A stretch of DNA of 64,000 nt from Watersipora subatra (GCF_963576615.1 NC_088715.1:26501963-26565962); one strand, 5' to 3'; shown: positions 10,623-25,375, numbered from the stretch's first letter. Program-made: numbers and translations. Notes: generated from the sequence alone by a model not told the origin.

Positions 10623-11222
10623 ACCACAGAGATAACATAACAGGTTTTTTAATCTGTGAAACGAGCATGACACCTAATCATTTGCTGGTTTTTAATACTG
10701 CGCGTATTAATATTAAAAACCATCGTCTTTGACAGAAATTGAACTACAAACTGTTCGGTTACCAAAGGAACATGCTACAAACTTATGCCACAAAGAAAAC
10801 ATGTCAGACTATCTAACCTGTGAAACGAGCAAGACAAAAATTCATTTTCAAGTTTCGAATTTGATTGTGTCAAAATTTATAAATGCCCGTCCCTGGGTGG
10901 GCTTAAACCACCAACCTTTCGGTTAACAGCCAAACGCGCTAACCGATTGCGCCACAGAGACAACATAACAGGCTTTTTAATCTGTGAAACGAGCATGACA
11001 CCTAATTATTTGCTGGTTTTTAATACTGCGCTTACCAAAATTAAAAACAATCATCTATGGCAGAAATTGAACTGCCAACTGTTTGGTTACCAAACGAACG
11101 TGCTGCCAGAATGTGCCACAAAGAACACATGTCAAAATATCTAACTTGTGAAACGAGCAAGACAAAATTTCATTTTCAAGTTTCGAATTTGATTGTGTCA
11201 AAATTTATAAGTGTTCGTCCCT

Positions 11223-11259
<37 letters not shown>

Positions 11260-11551
11260 AAATGCACTAACCGATTGCGCCACAGAGACAACATAACAGG
11301 CTTTTTAATCTGTGAAACGAGCGTGACACCTAATCATTCGCTGGCTTTTAATACTGTGCGATTTAAAATTAAAAACAATCGTCTATGGCATAAATTGAAC
11401 TAACAACTGTTCGGTTACCAAAGGAACATGGTACAAGAATGTGCCACGAAGATAACATGTAAAAATATCTAACTTGTGAAATGAACAAGACAAAAAATTC
11501 ATTTTCAAGTTTCGAAATTGATTGTGTCAAAGTTTATAAGTGCTCATCTTT

Positions 11552-11594
<43 letters not shown>

Positions 11595-11879
11595 TCTAAC
11601 CGATTGCACCAGAGAGACAATATAACAGGTTTTTTAATCTGTGAAACGAGCATGACACCTAATCATTTGCTGGTTTTTAAAATTGTGTGTATTAAAATTA
11701 ATAACAATCGTCTATGCAAGAAATTGAACAAACAACTGTTTGGTGACCAACCGAACGCGCTACCAGAATGTGCCACAAAGAAAACATGTCAGAATATCTA
11801 ACCTGTGAAACGAGCAAGACAAAAATTCATTTTCAAGTTTCGAATTTGATTGTGTCATAATTTATGAATGCTCGTCCCT

Positions 11880-11916
<37 letters not shown>

Positions 11917-12208
11917 AAATGCACTAACCGATTGCGCCACAGAGACAACATAACAGGCTTTTTAATCTGTGAAACGAGCGTGACACCTAATCATTCGCTG
12001 GTTTTTAATACTGTGCGATTTAAAATTAAAAACAATCGTCTATGGCATAAATTGAACTAACAACTGTTCGGTTACCAAAGGAACATGGTACAAGAATGTG
12101 CCACGAAGATAACATGTAAAAATATCTAACTTGTGAAATGAACAAGACAAAAAATTCATTTTCAAGTTTCGAAATTGATTGTGTCAAAGTTTATAAGTGC
12201 TCATCTTT

Positions 12209-12264
<56 letters not shown>

Positions 12265-12863
12265 ACCAGAGAGACAATATAACAGGTTTTTTAATCTGTG
12301 AAACGAGCATGACACCTAATCATTTGCTGGTTTTTAAAATTGTGTGTATTAAAATTAATAACAATCGTCTATGCGAGAAATTGAACAAACAACTGTTTGG
12401 TGACCAACCGAACGCGCTACCAGAATGTGCCACAAAGAAAACATGTCAAAATATCAAACCTGTGAAACGAGCAAGACAAAAATTCATTTTCAAGTTTCGA
12501 ATTTGATTGTGTCCAAATTTATAAATGCTCGTCCTTGGGTGGGCTTGAACCACCAACTTTTCGGTTAACAGCCAAACGCGCTAACCGATTGCGCCACAGA
12601 GACAACATGACAGGTTTTTTAATCTGTGAAACGAGCATGACACCTAAATATTTGCTGGTTTTTAATACTGCGCTTACTAAAATTAAAAACAATCATCTTT
12701 GGCAAAAATTGAACTATCAACTGGTTGGTTACCAAACAAACGTGCTGCCAGAATGTGTCACAAAAAAACATGTCAAAATATCAAACCTGTGAAACGAGCA
12801 AGACAAAAATTCATTTTCAAGTTTCGAATTTGATTGTGTCAAAATTTATGAATGCTCGTCCCT

Positions 12864-12900
<37 letters not shown>

Positions 12901-13191
12901 AAACGCGCTAACCGATTGCGCCACAGAGACAACATGACAGGTTTTTTAATCTGTGAAACGAGCATGACACCTAAATATTTGCTGGTTTTTAATACTGCGC
13001 TTACTAAAATTAAAAACAATCATCTATGGCAAAAATTGAAATACCAACTGGTTGGTTACCAAACGAACGTGCTGCCAGAATGTGTCACAAAAAAAACATG
13101 TCAAAATATCAAACCTGTGAAACGAGCAAGACAAAAATTCAATCTTAAGTTTCGAATTTGATTGTGTCAAAAATTATAAATGCTCGTCCCT

Positions 13192-13247
<56 letters not shown>

Positions 13248-13519
13248 ACCACAGAGACAACATAACAGGTTTTTTAATCTGTGAAACGAGCATGACACCT
13301 AATCATTTGCTTGTTTTTAAAATTGTGTGTATTAAAATTAAAAACAATCGTCTATGCGAGAAATTGAACAATCAACTGTTTGGTGACCAACCGAACGCGA
13401 TACCAAAATGTGCCACAAAGAAAACATGTCAGAATATCAAACCTGTGAAACGAGCAAGACAAAAATTCAATTTCAAGTTTCGAATTTGATTGTGTCAAAA
13501 TTTATAAATGCTCGTCCCT

Positions 13520-13575
<56 letters not shown>

Positions 13576-14175
13576 ACCACAGAGATAACATAACAGGTTT
13601 TTTAATCTGTGAAACGAGCATGACACCTAATCATTTGCTGGTTTTTAATACTGCGCGTATTAAAATTAAAAACCATCGTCTTTGACAGAAATTGAACTAC
13701 AAACTGTTCGGTTACCAAAGGAACATGCTACAAACTTATGCCACAAAGAAAACATGTCAGACTATCTAACCTGTGAAACGAGCAAGACAAAAATTCATTT
13801 TCAAGTTTCGAATTTGATTGTGTCAAAATTTATAAATGCCCGTCCCTGGGTGGGCTTAAACCACCAACCTTTCGGTTAACAGCCAAACGCGCTAACCGAT
13901 TGCGCCACAGAGACAACATAACAGGCTTTTTAATCTGTGAAACGAGCATGACACCTAATTATTTGCTGGTTTTTAATACTGCGCTTACCAAAATTAAAAA
14001 CAATCATCTATGGCAGAAATTGAACTGCCAACTATTTGGTTACCAAACGAACGTGCTGCCAGAATGTGCCACAAAGAACACATGTCAAAATATCTAACTT
14101 GTGAAACGAGCAAGACAAAATTTCATTTTCAAGTTTCGAATTTGATTGTGTCAAAATTTATAAGTGTTCGTCCCT

Positions 14176-14212
<37 letters not shown>

Positions 14213-14504
14213 AAATGCACTAACCGATTGCGCCACAGAGACAACATAACAGGCTTTTTAATCTGTGAAACGAGCGTGACACCTAATCATTCGCTGGCTT
14301 TTAATACTGTGCGATTTAAAATTAAAAACAATCGTCTATGGCATAAATTGAACTAACAACTGTTCGGTTACCAAAGGAACATGGTACAAGAATGTGCCAC
14401 GAAGATAACATGTAAAAATATCTAACTTGTGAAATGAACAAGACAAAAAATTCATTTTCAAGTTTCGAAATTGATTGTGTCAAAGTTTATAAGTGCTCAT
14501 CTTT

Positions 14505-14560
<56 letters not shown>

Positions 14561-14832
14561 ACCAGAGAGACAATATAACAGGTTTTTTAATCTGTGAAAC
14601 GAGCATGACACCTAATCATTTGCTGGTTTTTAAAATTGTGTGTATTAAAATTAATAACAATCGTCTATGCAAGAAATTGAACAAACAACTGTTTGGTGAC
14701 CAACCGAACGCGCTACCAGAATGTGCCACAAAGAAAACATGTCAGAATATCTAACCTGTGAAACGAGCAAGACAAAAATTCATTTTCAAGTTTCGAATTT
14801 GATTGTGTCATAATTTATGAATGCTCGTCCCT

Positions 14833-14869
<37 letters not shown>

Positions 14870-15161
14870 AAATGCACTAACCGATTGCGCCACAGAGACA
14901 ACATAACAGGCTTTTTAATCTGTGAAACGAGCGTGACACCTAATCATTCGCTGGTTTTTAATACTGTGCGATTTAAAATTAAAAACAATCGTCTATGGCA
15001 TAAATTGAACTAACAACTGTTCGGTTACCAAAGGAACATGGTACAAGAATGTGCCACGAAGATAACATGTAAAAATATCTAACTTGTGAAATGAACAAGA
15101 CAAAAAATTCATTTTCAAGTTTCGAAATTGATTGTGTCAAAGTTTATAAGTGCTCATCTTT

Positions 15162-15217
<56 letters not shown>

Positions 15218-15482
15218 ACCAGAGAGACAATATAACAGGTTTTTTAATCTGTGAAACGAGCATGACACCTAATCATTTGCTGGTTTTTAAAATTGTGTGT
15301 ATTAAAATTAATAACAATCGTCTATGCGAGAAATTGAACAAACAACTGTTTGGTGACCAACCGAACGCGCTACCAGAATGTGCCACTAAGAAAACATGTC
15401 AAAATATCAAACCTGTGAAACGAGCAAAACAAAAATTCATTTTTAAAATTCGAATTTGATTGTGTCAAAATTTATAAAAGCT
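9904..15482 (-). repeat. Array block 3: 9-unit higher-order repeat, offset 2,953 bp
   Basis: tRNA segments start at 9904, 10232, 10560, 10888, 11216, 11545, 11873, 12202, 12530, 12857, 13185, 13513, 13841, 14169, 14498, 14826, 15155 (and 15483 at the edge). The stretch from about 10,010 to 12,480 is repeated at about 12,963 to 15,433, nearly identical. Inside each copy there is a further 2-unit duplication (657 bp) joining the units at 11545 and 12202. Confidence 0.85.
11545..11618 (-). pseudogene. Decayed tRNA-Asn subtype with broken acceptor stem
   Basis: The 5' acceptor reads GTCTCTC and the 3' side CAAAGAT, leaving two mismatches and one wobble in seven pairs; the anticodon is still GTT. 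The same body occurs at 12202, 14498, 15155, 53525, 57461, 60413 and 61726, and a version with the usual 5' side at 48604. All have the 329-bp unit with an extra A in the downstream run. Confidence 0.6.
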
Positions 15483-15489
15483 CGTCCCT

Positions 15490-15545
<56 letters not shown>

Positions 15546-15828
15546 ACCACAGAGACAACATAACAGGTTTTTTAATCAGTGAAACGAACATGACACCTAA
15601 TCATTTGCTGGTTTTTAAAATTGTGTGTATTAAAATTAATAACAATCGTCTATGCGAGAAATTGAACAAACAACTGTTTGGTGACCAACCGAACGCGCTA
15701 CCAGAATGTGCCACAAAGAAAACATGTCAGAATATCTAACCTGTGAAACGAGCAAGACAAAAATTCTTTTTCAAGTTTCGAATTTGATTGTGTCATAATT
15801 TATGAATGCTCGTCCCTGGGTGGGCTTA

Positions 15829-15873
<45 letters not shown>

Positions 15874-16146
15874 ACCACAGAGACAACATAACAGGTTTTT
15901 TAATCTGTGAAACCGAGCATGGCACCTAATCATTTGCTGGTTTTAAATAATGTGTGTAATGAAATTAAAAACAATCATCTATGGCAGAAATTGAACTATC
16001 AACTCTTTGGTTACTAAACGATTGTGCTGCCAGAATGTGCCACAAAGAAAACATGTCTAAATATCTAACTTTTGAAACGAGCTAGACAAAAGTTACTTTT
16101 CAAGTTTCGAATTTGATTGTGTCAAAATTTATAAATGCTCGTCCTT

Positions 16147-16202
<56 letters not shown>

Positions 16203-16467
16203 ACCACAGAGACAACATATCAAGCTTTTTAATCTGTGAAACGAGCATGACAGCTAATCATTTGTTGACTTTTGATACTGCGCATATTAAAATTAAAAAC
16301 AATCGTCTATGGCAGAAATTGAACTAACAACTGTTTTGTTACGAATGGAACGTGCTACCAGAATGTGCCACAAAGATAATGTGTCAGAATATCTAACCTG
16401 TGAAACGAGCAAGACAAAAATTCATTTTTAAGTTTCGAAATTGATTGTGTCAAAATTTATAAGGGCT

Positions 16468-16541
16468 CGTCCCTGAGTAGGCTCGAACCACCAACCTTTC
16501 GGATAACAGCCAAACGCGCTAACCGATCGCACCACAAAGAC
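16468..16541 (-). tRNA. Diverged tRNA-Asn subtype, copy 1
   Basis: A distinct form with acceptor start GTCTTTG, GATCGG in the A box, anticodon loop CTGTTAT, TTCGAGC T loop and altered T stem (CTACT). Anticodon GTT is kept. The same form recurs at 19091, 44008 and 45977, and a relative with CTGTTAT but an Asn-like rest is at 59756. The loop change and T-stem change make activity doubtful. Confidence 0.6.
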
Positions 16542-16803
16542 AACATAACAGGCTTTTTAATCTGTGAAACGAGCATGACACCTAACCGTTTGCTAGTTTT
16601 TAATACTGCGCGTATTAAACTTAAAAAACCATCGTCTTTGACAGAAATTGAACTACAAACTGTTCGGTTACCAAAGGAACTTGCTACAAGATTATGCCAC
16701 AAAGAAAACATGTCAGAATATCTAACCTGTGAAACGAGCAAGACAAAAATTCATTTTCAAGTTTCGAATTTGATTGTGCCAAAATTTATAAATGCTCGTC
16801 CCT

Positions 16804-16846
<43 letters not shown>

Positions 16847-17131
16847 ACTAACCGATTGCACCACAGAGACAACATGACAGGTTCTTTAATCTGTGAAACG
16901 AGCATGACACCTAAATATTTGCTGGTTTTTAATACTGCGCTTACTAAAATTAAAAACAATCATCTATGGCAAAAATTGAAATACCAACTGTTTGGTTACC
17001 AAACGAACGCGCTGCCAGAATGTGCCACAAAGAAAACATGTCAAAATATCTAACTTGTGAAACGAGCAAGACAAAAATTCATTTTCAAGTTTCGAATTTG
17101 ATTGTGTCAAAATTTATAAGTGCTCATCCCT

Positions 17132-17173
<42 letters not shown>

Positions 17174-17317
17174 TGCTAACCGATTGCACCACAGAGACAA
17201 CATAACAGGCTTTTTAATCTGTGAAACGAAGATGACAACTACTTATTTGCTGGTTTTTAATACTGTGCTTACCAAAATTAAAAACAATCATCTATGACAG
17301 AAATTGAACTACCAACT

Positions 17318-17332
17318 GTTTGGTTACCAAAC
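17318..17332. other. 15-bp palindrome in the B3 relic (example)
   Basis: GTTTGGTTACCAAAC is a palindrome with seven-base arms around one base, at the place of the old anticodon arm. Every B subtype I read keeps at least the GGTNACC core, while the aligned bases of monomer A give the anticodon word GTTAAC. Confidence 0.6.
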
Positions 17333-17459
17333 GAACGCGCTGCCAGAATGTGCCACAAAGAAAACATGTCAAAATATCTAACTTGTGAAACGAGCAAGAC
17401 AAAAATTCATTTTCAAGTTTCGAATTTGATTGTGTCAAAATTTATAAATGCTCGTCCTT

Positions 17460-17504
<45 letters not shown>

Positions 17505-17792
17505 GAACCGATTGCGCCACAGAGACAACATGACAGGTTTTTTATTCTGTGAAACGAGCATGACACCTAATCATTTGCTGGTTTTTAAAATTGTGTGTAT
17601 TAAAATTAAAAACAACCGTCTATGCGAGAAATTGAACCAACTACTGTTTGGTGACCAACCGAACGCGCTACAAGATTGTGCCACAAAGAAAACATGTCAG
17701 AATATCTAACCTGTGAAACGAGCAAGACAAAAATTCATTTTCAAGTTTTGAATTTGATTGTGTCAAAATTTATAAATGCTCGTCCCTGGGTT

Positions 17793-17848
<56 letters not shown>

Positions 17849-18115
17849 AGAGACAACATAACAGGTTTTTTAATCTGTGAAACGAGCATGGCACCTAATC
17901 ATTTGCTGGTTTTTAAAATTGTGTGTATTAAAATTAAAAACAACCGTCTATGCGAGAAATTGAACTAACAACTGTTTGGTGAACAACCAAACGTGCTACC
18001 AGAATGTGCCACAAGGAAAACATGTCAGAATATCTAACCTGTGAAACGAGCAAGACAAAAATTCATTTTCAAGTTTCGAATTTGATTGTGTCCAAATTTA
18101 TAAATGCTCGTCCTT

Positions 18116-18152
<37 letters not shown>

Positions 18153-19090
18153 AAACGCGCTAACCGATTGCGCCACAGAGACAACATGACAGGTTTTTTA
18201 ATCTGTGAAACGAGCATGACACCTAAATATTTGCTGGTTTTTAATACTGCGCTTGCTAAAATTAAAAACAATCATCTTTGGCAAAAATTGAACTATCAAC
18301 TGGTTGGTTACCAAACAAACGTGCTGCCAGAATGTGTCACAAAAAAACATGTCAAAATATCAAACCTGTGAAACGAGCAAGACAAAAATTCATTTTCAAG
18401 TTTCGAATTTGATTGTGTCAAAATTTATGAATGCTCGTCCCTGGGTGGGCTTGAACCATCAACTTTTCGGTTAACAGCCAAATGCGGTAACCGATTGCAC
18501 CACAGAGACAACATAACAGGCTTTTTAATCTGTGAAACGAAGATGACAACTACTTATTTGCTGGTTTTTAATACTGTGCTTACCAAAATTAAAAACAATC
18601 ATCTACGGCAGAAATTGAACTACCACTTGTTTGGTTACCAAACGAACGCGCTGCCAAAATGTGCCACAAAAAAACATGTCAAAATATCAAACCTGTGAAA
18701 CGAGCAAAACAAAAATTCATTTTCAAGTTTCGAATTTGATTGTGTTAAAATTTATGAATGCTCGTCCCTGGGTGGGCTTGAACCATCAACTTTTCGGTTA
18801 ACAGCCAAATGCGGTAACCGATTGCACCACAGAGACAACATATCAAGCTTTTTAATCTGTGAAACGTGCGTGACAGCTAATCATTTGTTGACTTTTGATA
18901 CTGCGCATATTAAAATTAAAAACAATCGTCTATGGCAGAAATTGAACTAACAACTGTTTTGTTACGAATGGAACGTGCTACCAGAATGTGCCACAAAGAT
19001 AATGTGTCAGAATATCTAGCCTGTGAAACGAGCAAGACAAAAATTCATTTTTAAGTTTCGAAATTGATTGTGTCAAAATTTATAAGGGCT

Positions 19091-19164
19091 CGTCCCTGAG
19101 TAGGCTCGAACCACCAACCTTTCGGATAACAGCCAAACGCGCTAACCGATCGCACCACAAAGAC
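19091..19164 (-). tRNA. Diverged tRNA-Asn subtype, copy 2
   Basis: Identical in type to 16468, placed 2,623 bp (8 units) later; it anchors the 8-mer repeat. Confidence 0.6.
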
Positions 19165-19426
19165 AACATAACAGGCTTTTTAATCTGTGAAACGAGCATG
19201 ACACCTAACCGTTTGCTAGTTTTTAATACTGCGCGTATTAAACTTAAAAAACCATCGTCTTTGACAGAAATTGAACTACAAACTGTTCGGTTACCAAAGG
19301 AACTTGCTACAAGATTATGCCACAAAGAAAACATGTCAGAATATCTAACCTGTGAAACGAGCAAGACAAAAATTCATTTTCAAGTTTCGAATTTGATTGT
19401 GCCAAAATTTATAAATGCTCGTCCCT

Positions 19427-19469
<43 letters not shown>

Positions 19470-19754
19470 ACTAACCGATTGCACCACAGAGACAACATAA
19501 CAGGTTTTTTAATCTGTGAAACGAGCATGACACCTAAATATTTCCTGGTTTTTAATACTGCGCTTACTAAAATTAAAAACAATCATCTATGGCAAAAATT
19601 GAAATACCAACTGTTTGGTTACCAAACGAACGCGCTGCCAGAATGTGCCACAAAGAAAACATGTCAAAATATCTAACTTGTGAAACGAGCAAGACAAAAA
19701 TTCATTTTCAAGTTTCGAATTTGATTGTGTCAAAATTTATAAGTGCTCATCCCT

Positions 19755-19796
<42 letters not shown>

Positions 19797-20082
19797 TGCT
19801 AACCGATTGCACCACAGAGACAACATAACAGGCTTTTTAATCTGTGAAACGAAGATGACAACTACTTATTTGCTGGTTTTTAATACTGTGCTTACCAAAA
19901 TTAAAAACAATCATCTATGACAGAAATTGAACTACCAACTGTTTGGTTACCAAACGAACGCGCTGCCAGAATGTGCCACAAAGAAAACATGTCAAAATTT
20001 CTAACTTGTGAAACGAGCAAGACAAAAATTCATTTTCAAGTTTCGAATTTGATTGTGTCAAAATTTATAAATGCTCGTCCTT

Positions 20083-20127
<45 letters not shown>

Positions 20128-20415
20128 GAACCGATTGCGCCACAGAGACAACATGACAGGTTTTTTAATCTGTGAAACGAGCATGACACCTAATCATTTG
20201 CTGGTTTTTAAAATTGTGTGTATTAAAATTAAAAACAACCGTCTATGCGAGAAATTGAACCAACTACTGTTTGGTGACCAACCGAACGCGCTACAAGATT
20301 GTGCCACAAAGAAAACATGTCAGAATATCTAACCTGTGAAACGAGCAAGACAAAAATTCATTTTCAAGTTTTGAATTTGATTGTGTCAAAATTTATAAAT
20401 GCTCGTCCCTGGGTT

Positions 20416-20471
<56 letters not shown>

Positions 20472-20738
20472 AGAGACAACATAACAGGTTTTTTAATCTG
20501 TGAAACGAGCATGGCACCTAATCATTTGCTGGTTTTTAAAATTGTGTGTATTAAAATTAAAAACAACCGTCTATGCGAGAAATTGAACTAACAACTGTTT
20601 GGTGAACAACCAAACGTGCTACCAGAATGTGCCACAAAGAAAACATGTCAGAATATCTAACCTGTGAAACGAGCAAGACAAAAATTCATTTTCAAGTTTC
20701 GAATTTGATTGTGTCCAAATTTATAAATGCTCGTCCTT

Positions 20739-20775
<37 letters not shown>

Positions 20776-21720
20776 AAACGCGCTAACCGATTGCGCCACA
20801 GAGACAACATGACAGGTTTTTTAATCTGTGAAACGAGCATGACACCTAAATATTTGCTGGTTTTTAATACTGCGCTTACTAAAATTAAAAACAATCATCT
20901 TTGGCAAAAATTGAACTATCAACTGGTTGGTTACCAAACAAACGTGCTGCAAGAATGTGTCACAAAAAAACATGTCAAAATATCAAACCTGTGAAACGAG
21001 CAAGACAAAAATTCATTTTCAAGTTTCGAATTTGATTGTGTCAAAATTTATGAATGCTGGTCCCTGGGTGGGCTTGAACCATCAACTTTTCGGTTAACAG
21101 CCAAATGCGGTAACCGATTGCACCACAGAGACAACATAACAGGCTTTTTAATCTGTGAAACGAAGATGACAACTACTTATTTGCTGGTTTTTAATACTGT
21201 GCTTACCAAAATTAAAAACAATCATCTACGGCAGAAATTGAACTACCACTTGTTTGGTTACCAAACGAACGCGCTGCCAAAATGTGCCACAAAAAAACAT
21301 GTCAAAATATCAAACCTGTGAAACGAGCAAGACAAAAATTCATTTTCAAGTTTCGAATTTGATTGTGTTAAAATTTATGAATGCTCGTCCCTGGGTGGGC
21401 TTGAACCATCAACTTTTCGGTTAACAGCCAAATGCGGTAACCGATTGCACCACAGAGACAACATAACAGGCTTTTTAATCTGTGAAACGAAGATGACAAC
21501 TACTTATTTGCTGGTTTTTAATACTGTGCTTACCAAAATTAAAAACAATCATCTACGGCAGAAATTGAACTACCACTTGTTTGGTTACCAAACGAACGCG
21601 CTGCCAAAATGTGCCACAAAGAAAACATGTCAAAATATCTAACTTGTGAAATGAGCAAGACAAAAATTCATTTTCAAGTTTCGAATTTGATTGTGTCAAA
21701 ATTTATAAGTGCTCGTCCCT

Positions 21721-21770
<50 letters not shown>

Positions 21771-22048
21771 AATTGCACCACAGAGACAACATAACAGGCT
21801 TTTTAATCTGTGAAAAGAGCATGACACCTAATCATTTGCTGGTTTTTAATACTGCGCGTATTAAAATTAAAAACCATCGTCTTTGACAGAAAGTGAACTA
21901 CAAACTGTTCGGTTACCAAAGGAACATGCTACAAGATTATGCCTCAAAGAAAACATGTCAGAATATCTAACCTGTGAAATGAGCAGGACAAAAATTCATT
22001 TTCAAGTTTTGAATTGGATTGTGTCAAAATTTATAAATGCTCGTCCCT

Positions 22049-22091
<43 letters not shown>

Positions 22092-22376
22092 ACTAACCGA
22101 TTGCGCCACAGAGACAACATAACAGGTTTTTTAATCTGTGAAACGAAGATGACAACTACTTATTTGCTGGTTTTTAATACTGTGCTTACCAAAATTAAAA
22201 ACAATACTCTATAGAGGAAATTGAACTACCAACTGTTTGGTTACCAAACGAACGCGCTGCCAGAATGTGCCACAAAGAAAACATGTCAAAATATCTAAAT
22301 TGTGAAACGAGCAAGACAAAAATTCATTTTCAAGTTTCGAATTTGATTGTGTCAAAATTTATAAGTGCTCGTCCCT

Positions 22377-22425
<49 letters not shown>

Positions 22426-22697
22426 GGATTGCACCACAGAGACAACATAACAGGTTTTTTAATCTGTGAAACGAGCATGACACCTAATCATTTGCTGGTT
22501 TTTAATACTGTGCGATTTAAAATTACAAACAATGGTCTATGGCAGAAATTGAACTAACAACTGTTCGGTTACCAAAGGAACATGCTACAAGAATGTGCCA
22601 CAAAGAAAACATGTCAAAATATCTAACTTGTGAAACGAGCAAGACAAAAATTCACTTTCAAGTTTCGAATTTGATTGTGTCAAAATTTATAAGTGCT

Positions 22698-22771
22698 CGT
22701 CCCAGGGTAGTCTTGAACCACCAACCTTTCAATTAACAGCCGAACGCACTAACCGATTGCACCGCAGAGAC
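22698..22771 (-). pseudogene. Decayed tRNA-Asn subtype marking the 29-mer
   Basis: Acceptor 3' strand reads CTGGGAC, giving a T-T mismatch, the T arm has changed to TTCAAGA-CTACC, and the anticodon stem has two G-T pairs (TTGAA). Anticodon GTT remains. The form recurs at 25648, 28270, 32205, 35155, 37777 and 41712, once in each 9-, 8- and 12-mer. Relatives are at 6624 and 49588. I expect a reduced tRNA score, so I call it a pseudogene with moderate confidence. Confidence 0.55.
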
Positions 22772-23301
22772 AACATAACAGGCTTTTTAATCTGTGAAAC
22801 GAGCATGACACCTAATCGTTTGCTAGTTTTTAATACTGCGCGTATTAAAATTAAAAACCATCGTCTTTGGCAGAAATTGAACTACAAACTGTTCGGTTAC
22901 CAAAGGAACTTGCTACAAGATTATGCCACAAAGAAAACATGTCAGAATATCTAACCTGTGAAACGAGCAAGACAAAAATTCATTTTCAAGTTTCGAATTT
23001 GATTGTGTCAAAATTTATAAATGCTCGTCCCTGGGTGGGCTTGAACCACCAACCTTTCAGTTAACAGCCGAACGTGCTAACCGATTGCACCACAGAGACA
23101 ACATAACAGGATTTTTAATCTGTGAAACGAGCATGACACCTAATCATTTGCTGGTTTTTAAAATTGTGTGTATCAAAATTAAAAACACCCGTCTATGCGA
23201 GAAATTGAACCAACTACTGTTTGGTGACCAACCGAACGTGCTACAAGATTGTGCCACAAAGAAAACATGTCAGAATATCTAACCTGTGAAACGAGCAAGA
23301 C

Positions 23302-23306
23302 AAAAA
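23302..23306 (-). terminator. Distal pol III T5 terminator (example)
   Basis: GAATTTTTGTC on the minus strand gives five T about 47 nt after the tRNA 3' end. It is present in nearly every unit and would act as a back-up stop where the proximal T4 is lost. Confidence 0.55.
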
Positions 23307-23337
23307 TTCATTTTCAAGTTTTGAATTTGATTGTGTC

Positions 23338-23341
23338 AAAA
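23338..23341 (-). terminator. Proximal pol III T4 terminator (example)
   Basis: A run of four T on the minus strand begins 12 nt after the 3' end of the tRNA at 23354..23427. The same TTTT is present behind most monomer-A tRNAs. Copies with TTTGGACAC in place of TTTTGACAC (for example those at 4986, 7936, 12530, 18109 and 23682) lack it. Confidence 0.6.
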
Positions 23342-23353
23342 TTTATAAATGCT

Positions 23354-23360
23354 CGTCCCT

Positions 23361-23421
<61 letters not shown>

Positions 23422-23427
23422 AGAGAC
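23354..23427 (-). tRNA. tRNA-Asn-GTT: tRNA-Asn (GTT), one change from canonical
   Basis: Near-canonical body with TTCAAGC T loop. It marks the unit that is present in the 9-mer and 12-mer but absent from the 8-mer higher-order repeats, so its copies recur at 28927, 32861, 38434 and 42368. Confidence 0.9.
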
Positions 23428-23688
23428 AACATAACAGGTTTTTTAATCTGTGAAACGAGCATGGCACCTAATCATTTGCTGGTTTTTAAAATTGTGTGTA
23501 TTAAAATTAAAAACAACCGTCTATGCGAGAAATTGAACCAACAACTGTTTGGTGACCAACCGAACGTGCTACCAGAATGTGCCACAAAGAAAACATGTCA
23601 GAATATCTAACCTGTGAAACGAGCAAGACAAAAATTCATTTTCAAGTTTCGAATTTGATTGTGTCCAAATTTATAAATGCTCGTCCTT

Positions 23689-23725
<37 letters not shown>

Positions 23726-24670
23726 AAACGCGCTAACCGATTGCGCCACAGAGACAACATGACAGGTTTTTTAATCTGTGAAACGAGCATGACACCTAAA
23801 TATTTGCTGGTTTTTAATACTGCGCTTACTAAAATTAAAAACAATCATCTTTGGCAAAAATTGAACTATCAACTGGTTGGTTACCAAACAAACGTGCTGC
23901 CAGAATGTGTCACAAAAAAACATGTCAAAATATCAAACCTGTGAAACGAGCAAGACAAAAATTCATTTTCAAGTTTCGAATTTGAATGTGTCAAAATTTA
24001 TGAATGCTCGTCCCTGGGTGGGCTTGAACCATCAACTTTTCGGTTAACAGCCAAATGCGGTAACCGATTGCACCACAGAGACAACATAACAGGCTTTTTA
24101 ATCTGTGAAACGAAGATGACAACTACTTATTTGCTGGTTTTTAATACTGTGCTTACCAAAATTAAAAACAATCATCTACGGCAGAAATTGAACTACCACT
24201 TGTTTGGTTACCAAACGAACGCGCTGCCAAAATGTGCCACAAAAAAACATGTCAAAATATCAAACCTGTGAAACGAGCAAGACAAAAATTCATTTTCAAG
24301 TTTCGAATTTGATTGTGTTAAAATTTATGAATGCTCGTCCCTGGGTGGGCTTGAACCATCAACTTTTCGGTTAACAGCCAAATGCGGTAACCGATTGCAC
24401 CACAGAGACAACATAACAGGCTTTTTAATCTGTGAAACGAAGATGACAACTACTTATTTGCTGGTTTTTAATACTGTGCTTACCAAAATTAAAAACAATC
24501 ATCTACGGCAGAAATTGAACTACCACTTGTTTGGTTACCAAACGAACGCGCTGCCAAAATGTGCCACAAAGAAAACATGTCAAAATATCTAACTTGTGAA
24601 ACGAGCAAGACAAAAATTCATTTTCAAGTTTCGAATTTGATTGTGTCAAAATTTATAAGTGCTCGTCCCT

Positions 24671-24720
<50 letters not shown>

Positions 24721-24991
24721 AATTGCACCACAGAGACAAGATAACAGGCTTTTTAATCTGTGAAAAGAGCATGACACCTAATCATTTGCTGGTTTTTAAT
24801 ACTGCGCGTATTAAAATTAAAAACCATCGTCTTTGACAGAAATTGAACTACAAACTGTTCGGTTACCAAAGGAACATGCTACAAGATTATGCCTCAAAGA
24901 AAACATGTCAGAATATCTAACCTGTGAAATGAGCAGGACAAAAATTCATTTTCAAGTTTTGAATTGGATTGTGTCAAAATTTATAAATGCT

Positions 24992-24998
24992 CGTCCCT

Positions 24999-25041
<43 letters not shown>

Positions 25042-25326
25042 ACTAACCGATTGCGCCACAGAGACAACATAACAGGTTTTTTAATCTGTGAAACGAAGAT
25101 GACAACTACTTATTTGCTGGTTTTTAATACTGTGCTTACCAAAATTAAAAACAATACTCTATAGAGGAAATTGAACTACCAACTGTTTGGTTACCAAACG
25201 AACGCGCTGCCAGAATGTGCCACAAAGAAAACATGTCAAAATATCTAAATTGTGAAACGAGCAAGACAAAAATTCATTTTCAAGTTTCGAATTTGATTGT
25301 GTCAAAATTTATAAGTGCTCGTCCCT

Positions 25327-25375
<49 letters not shown>

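Larger units (their letters stand above)
15483..19747 (-). repeat. Array block 4: 8-unit higher-order repeat, offset 2,623 bp
   Basis: tRNA segments start at 15483, 15811, 16140, 16468, 16797, 17125, 17453, 17781, 18109, 18436, 18763, 19091 and 19420. From about 16,217 to 18,720 the sequence matches about 18,840 to 21,340, so the second copy runs on into block 5. The unit at 16140 has an unusual spacer (TTGTTGACTTTTGATACTG) that recurs only in the unit at 18763. Confidence 0.85.
22042..24991 (-). repeat. 9-unit sub-repeat of the 29-mer
   Basis: Nine units in the order of tRNA starts 22042, 22370, 22698, 23026, 23354, 23682, 24009, 24336, 24664. It begins with the unit whose B relic follows ACAATACTCTATAGAGG, a marker found once per sub-repeat. 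Counterpart at 31549..34498. Confidence 0.85.
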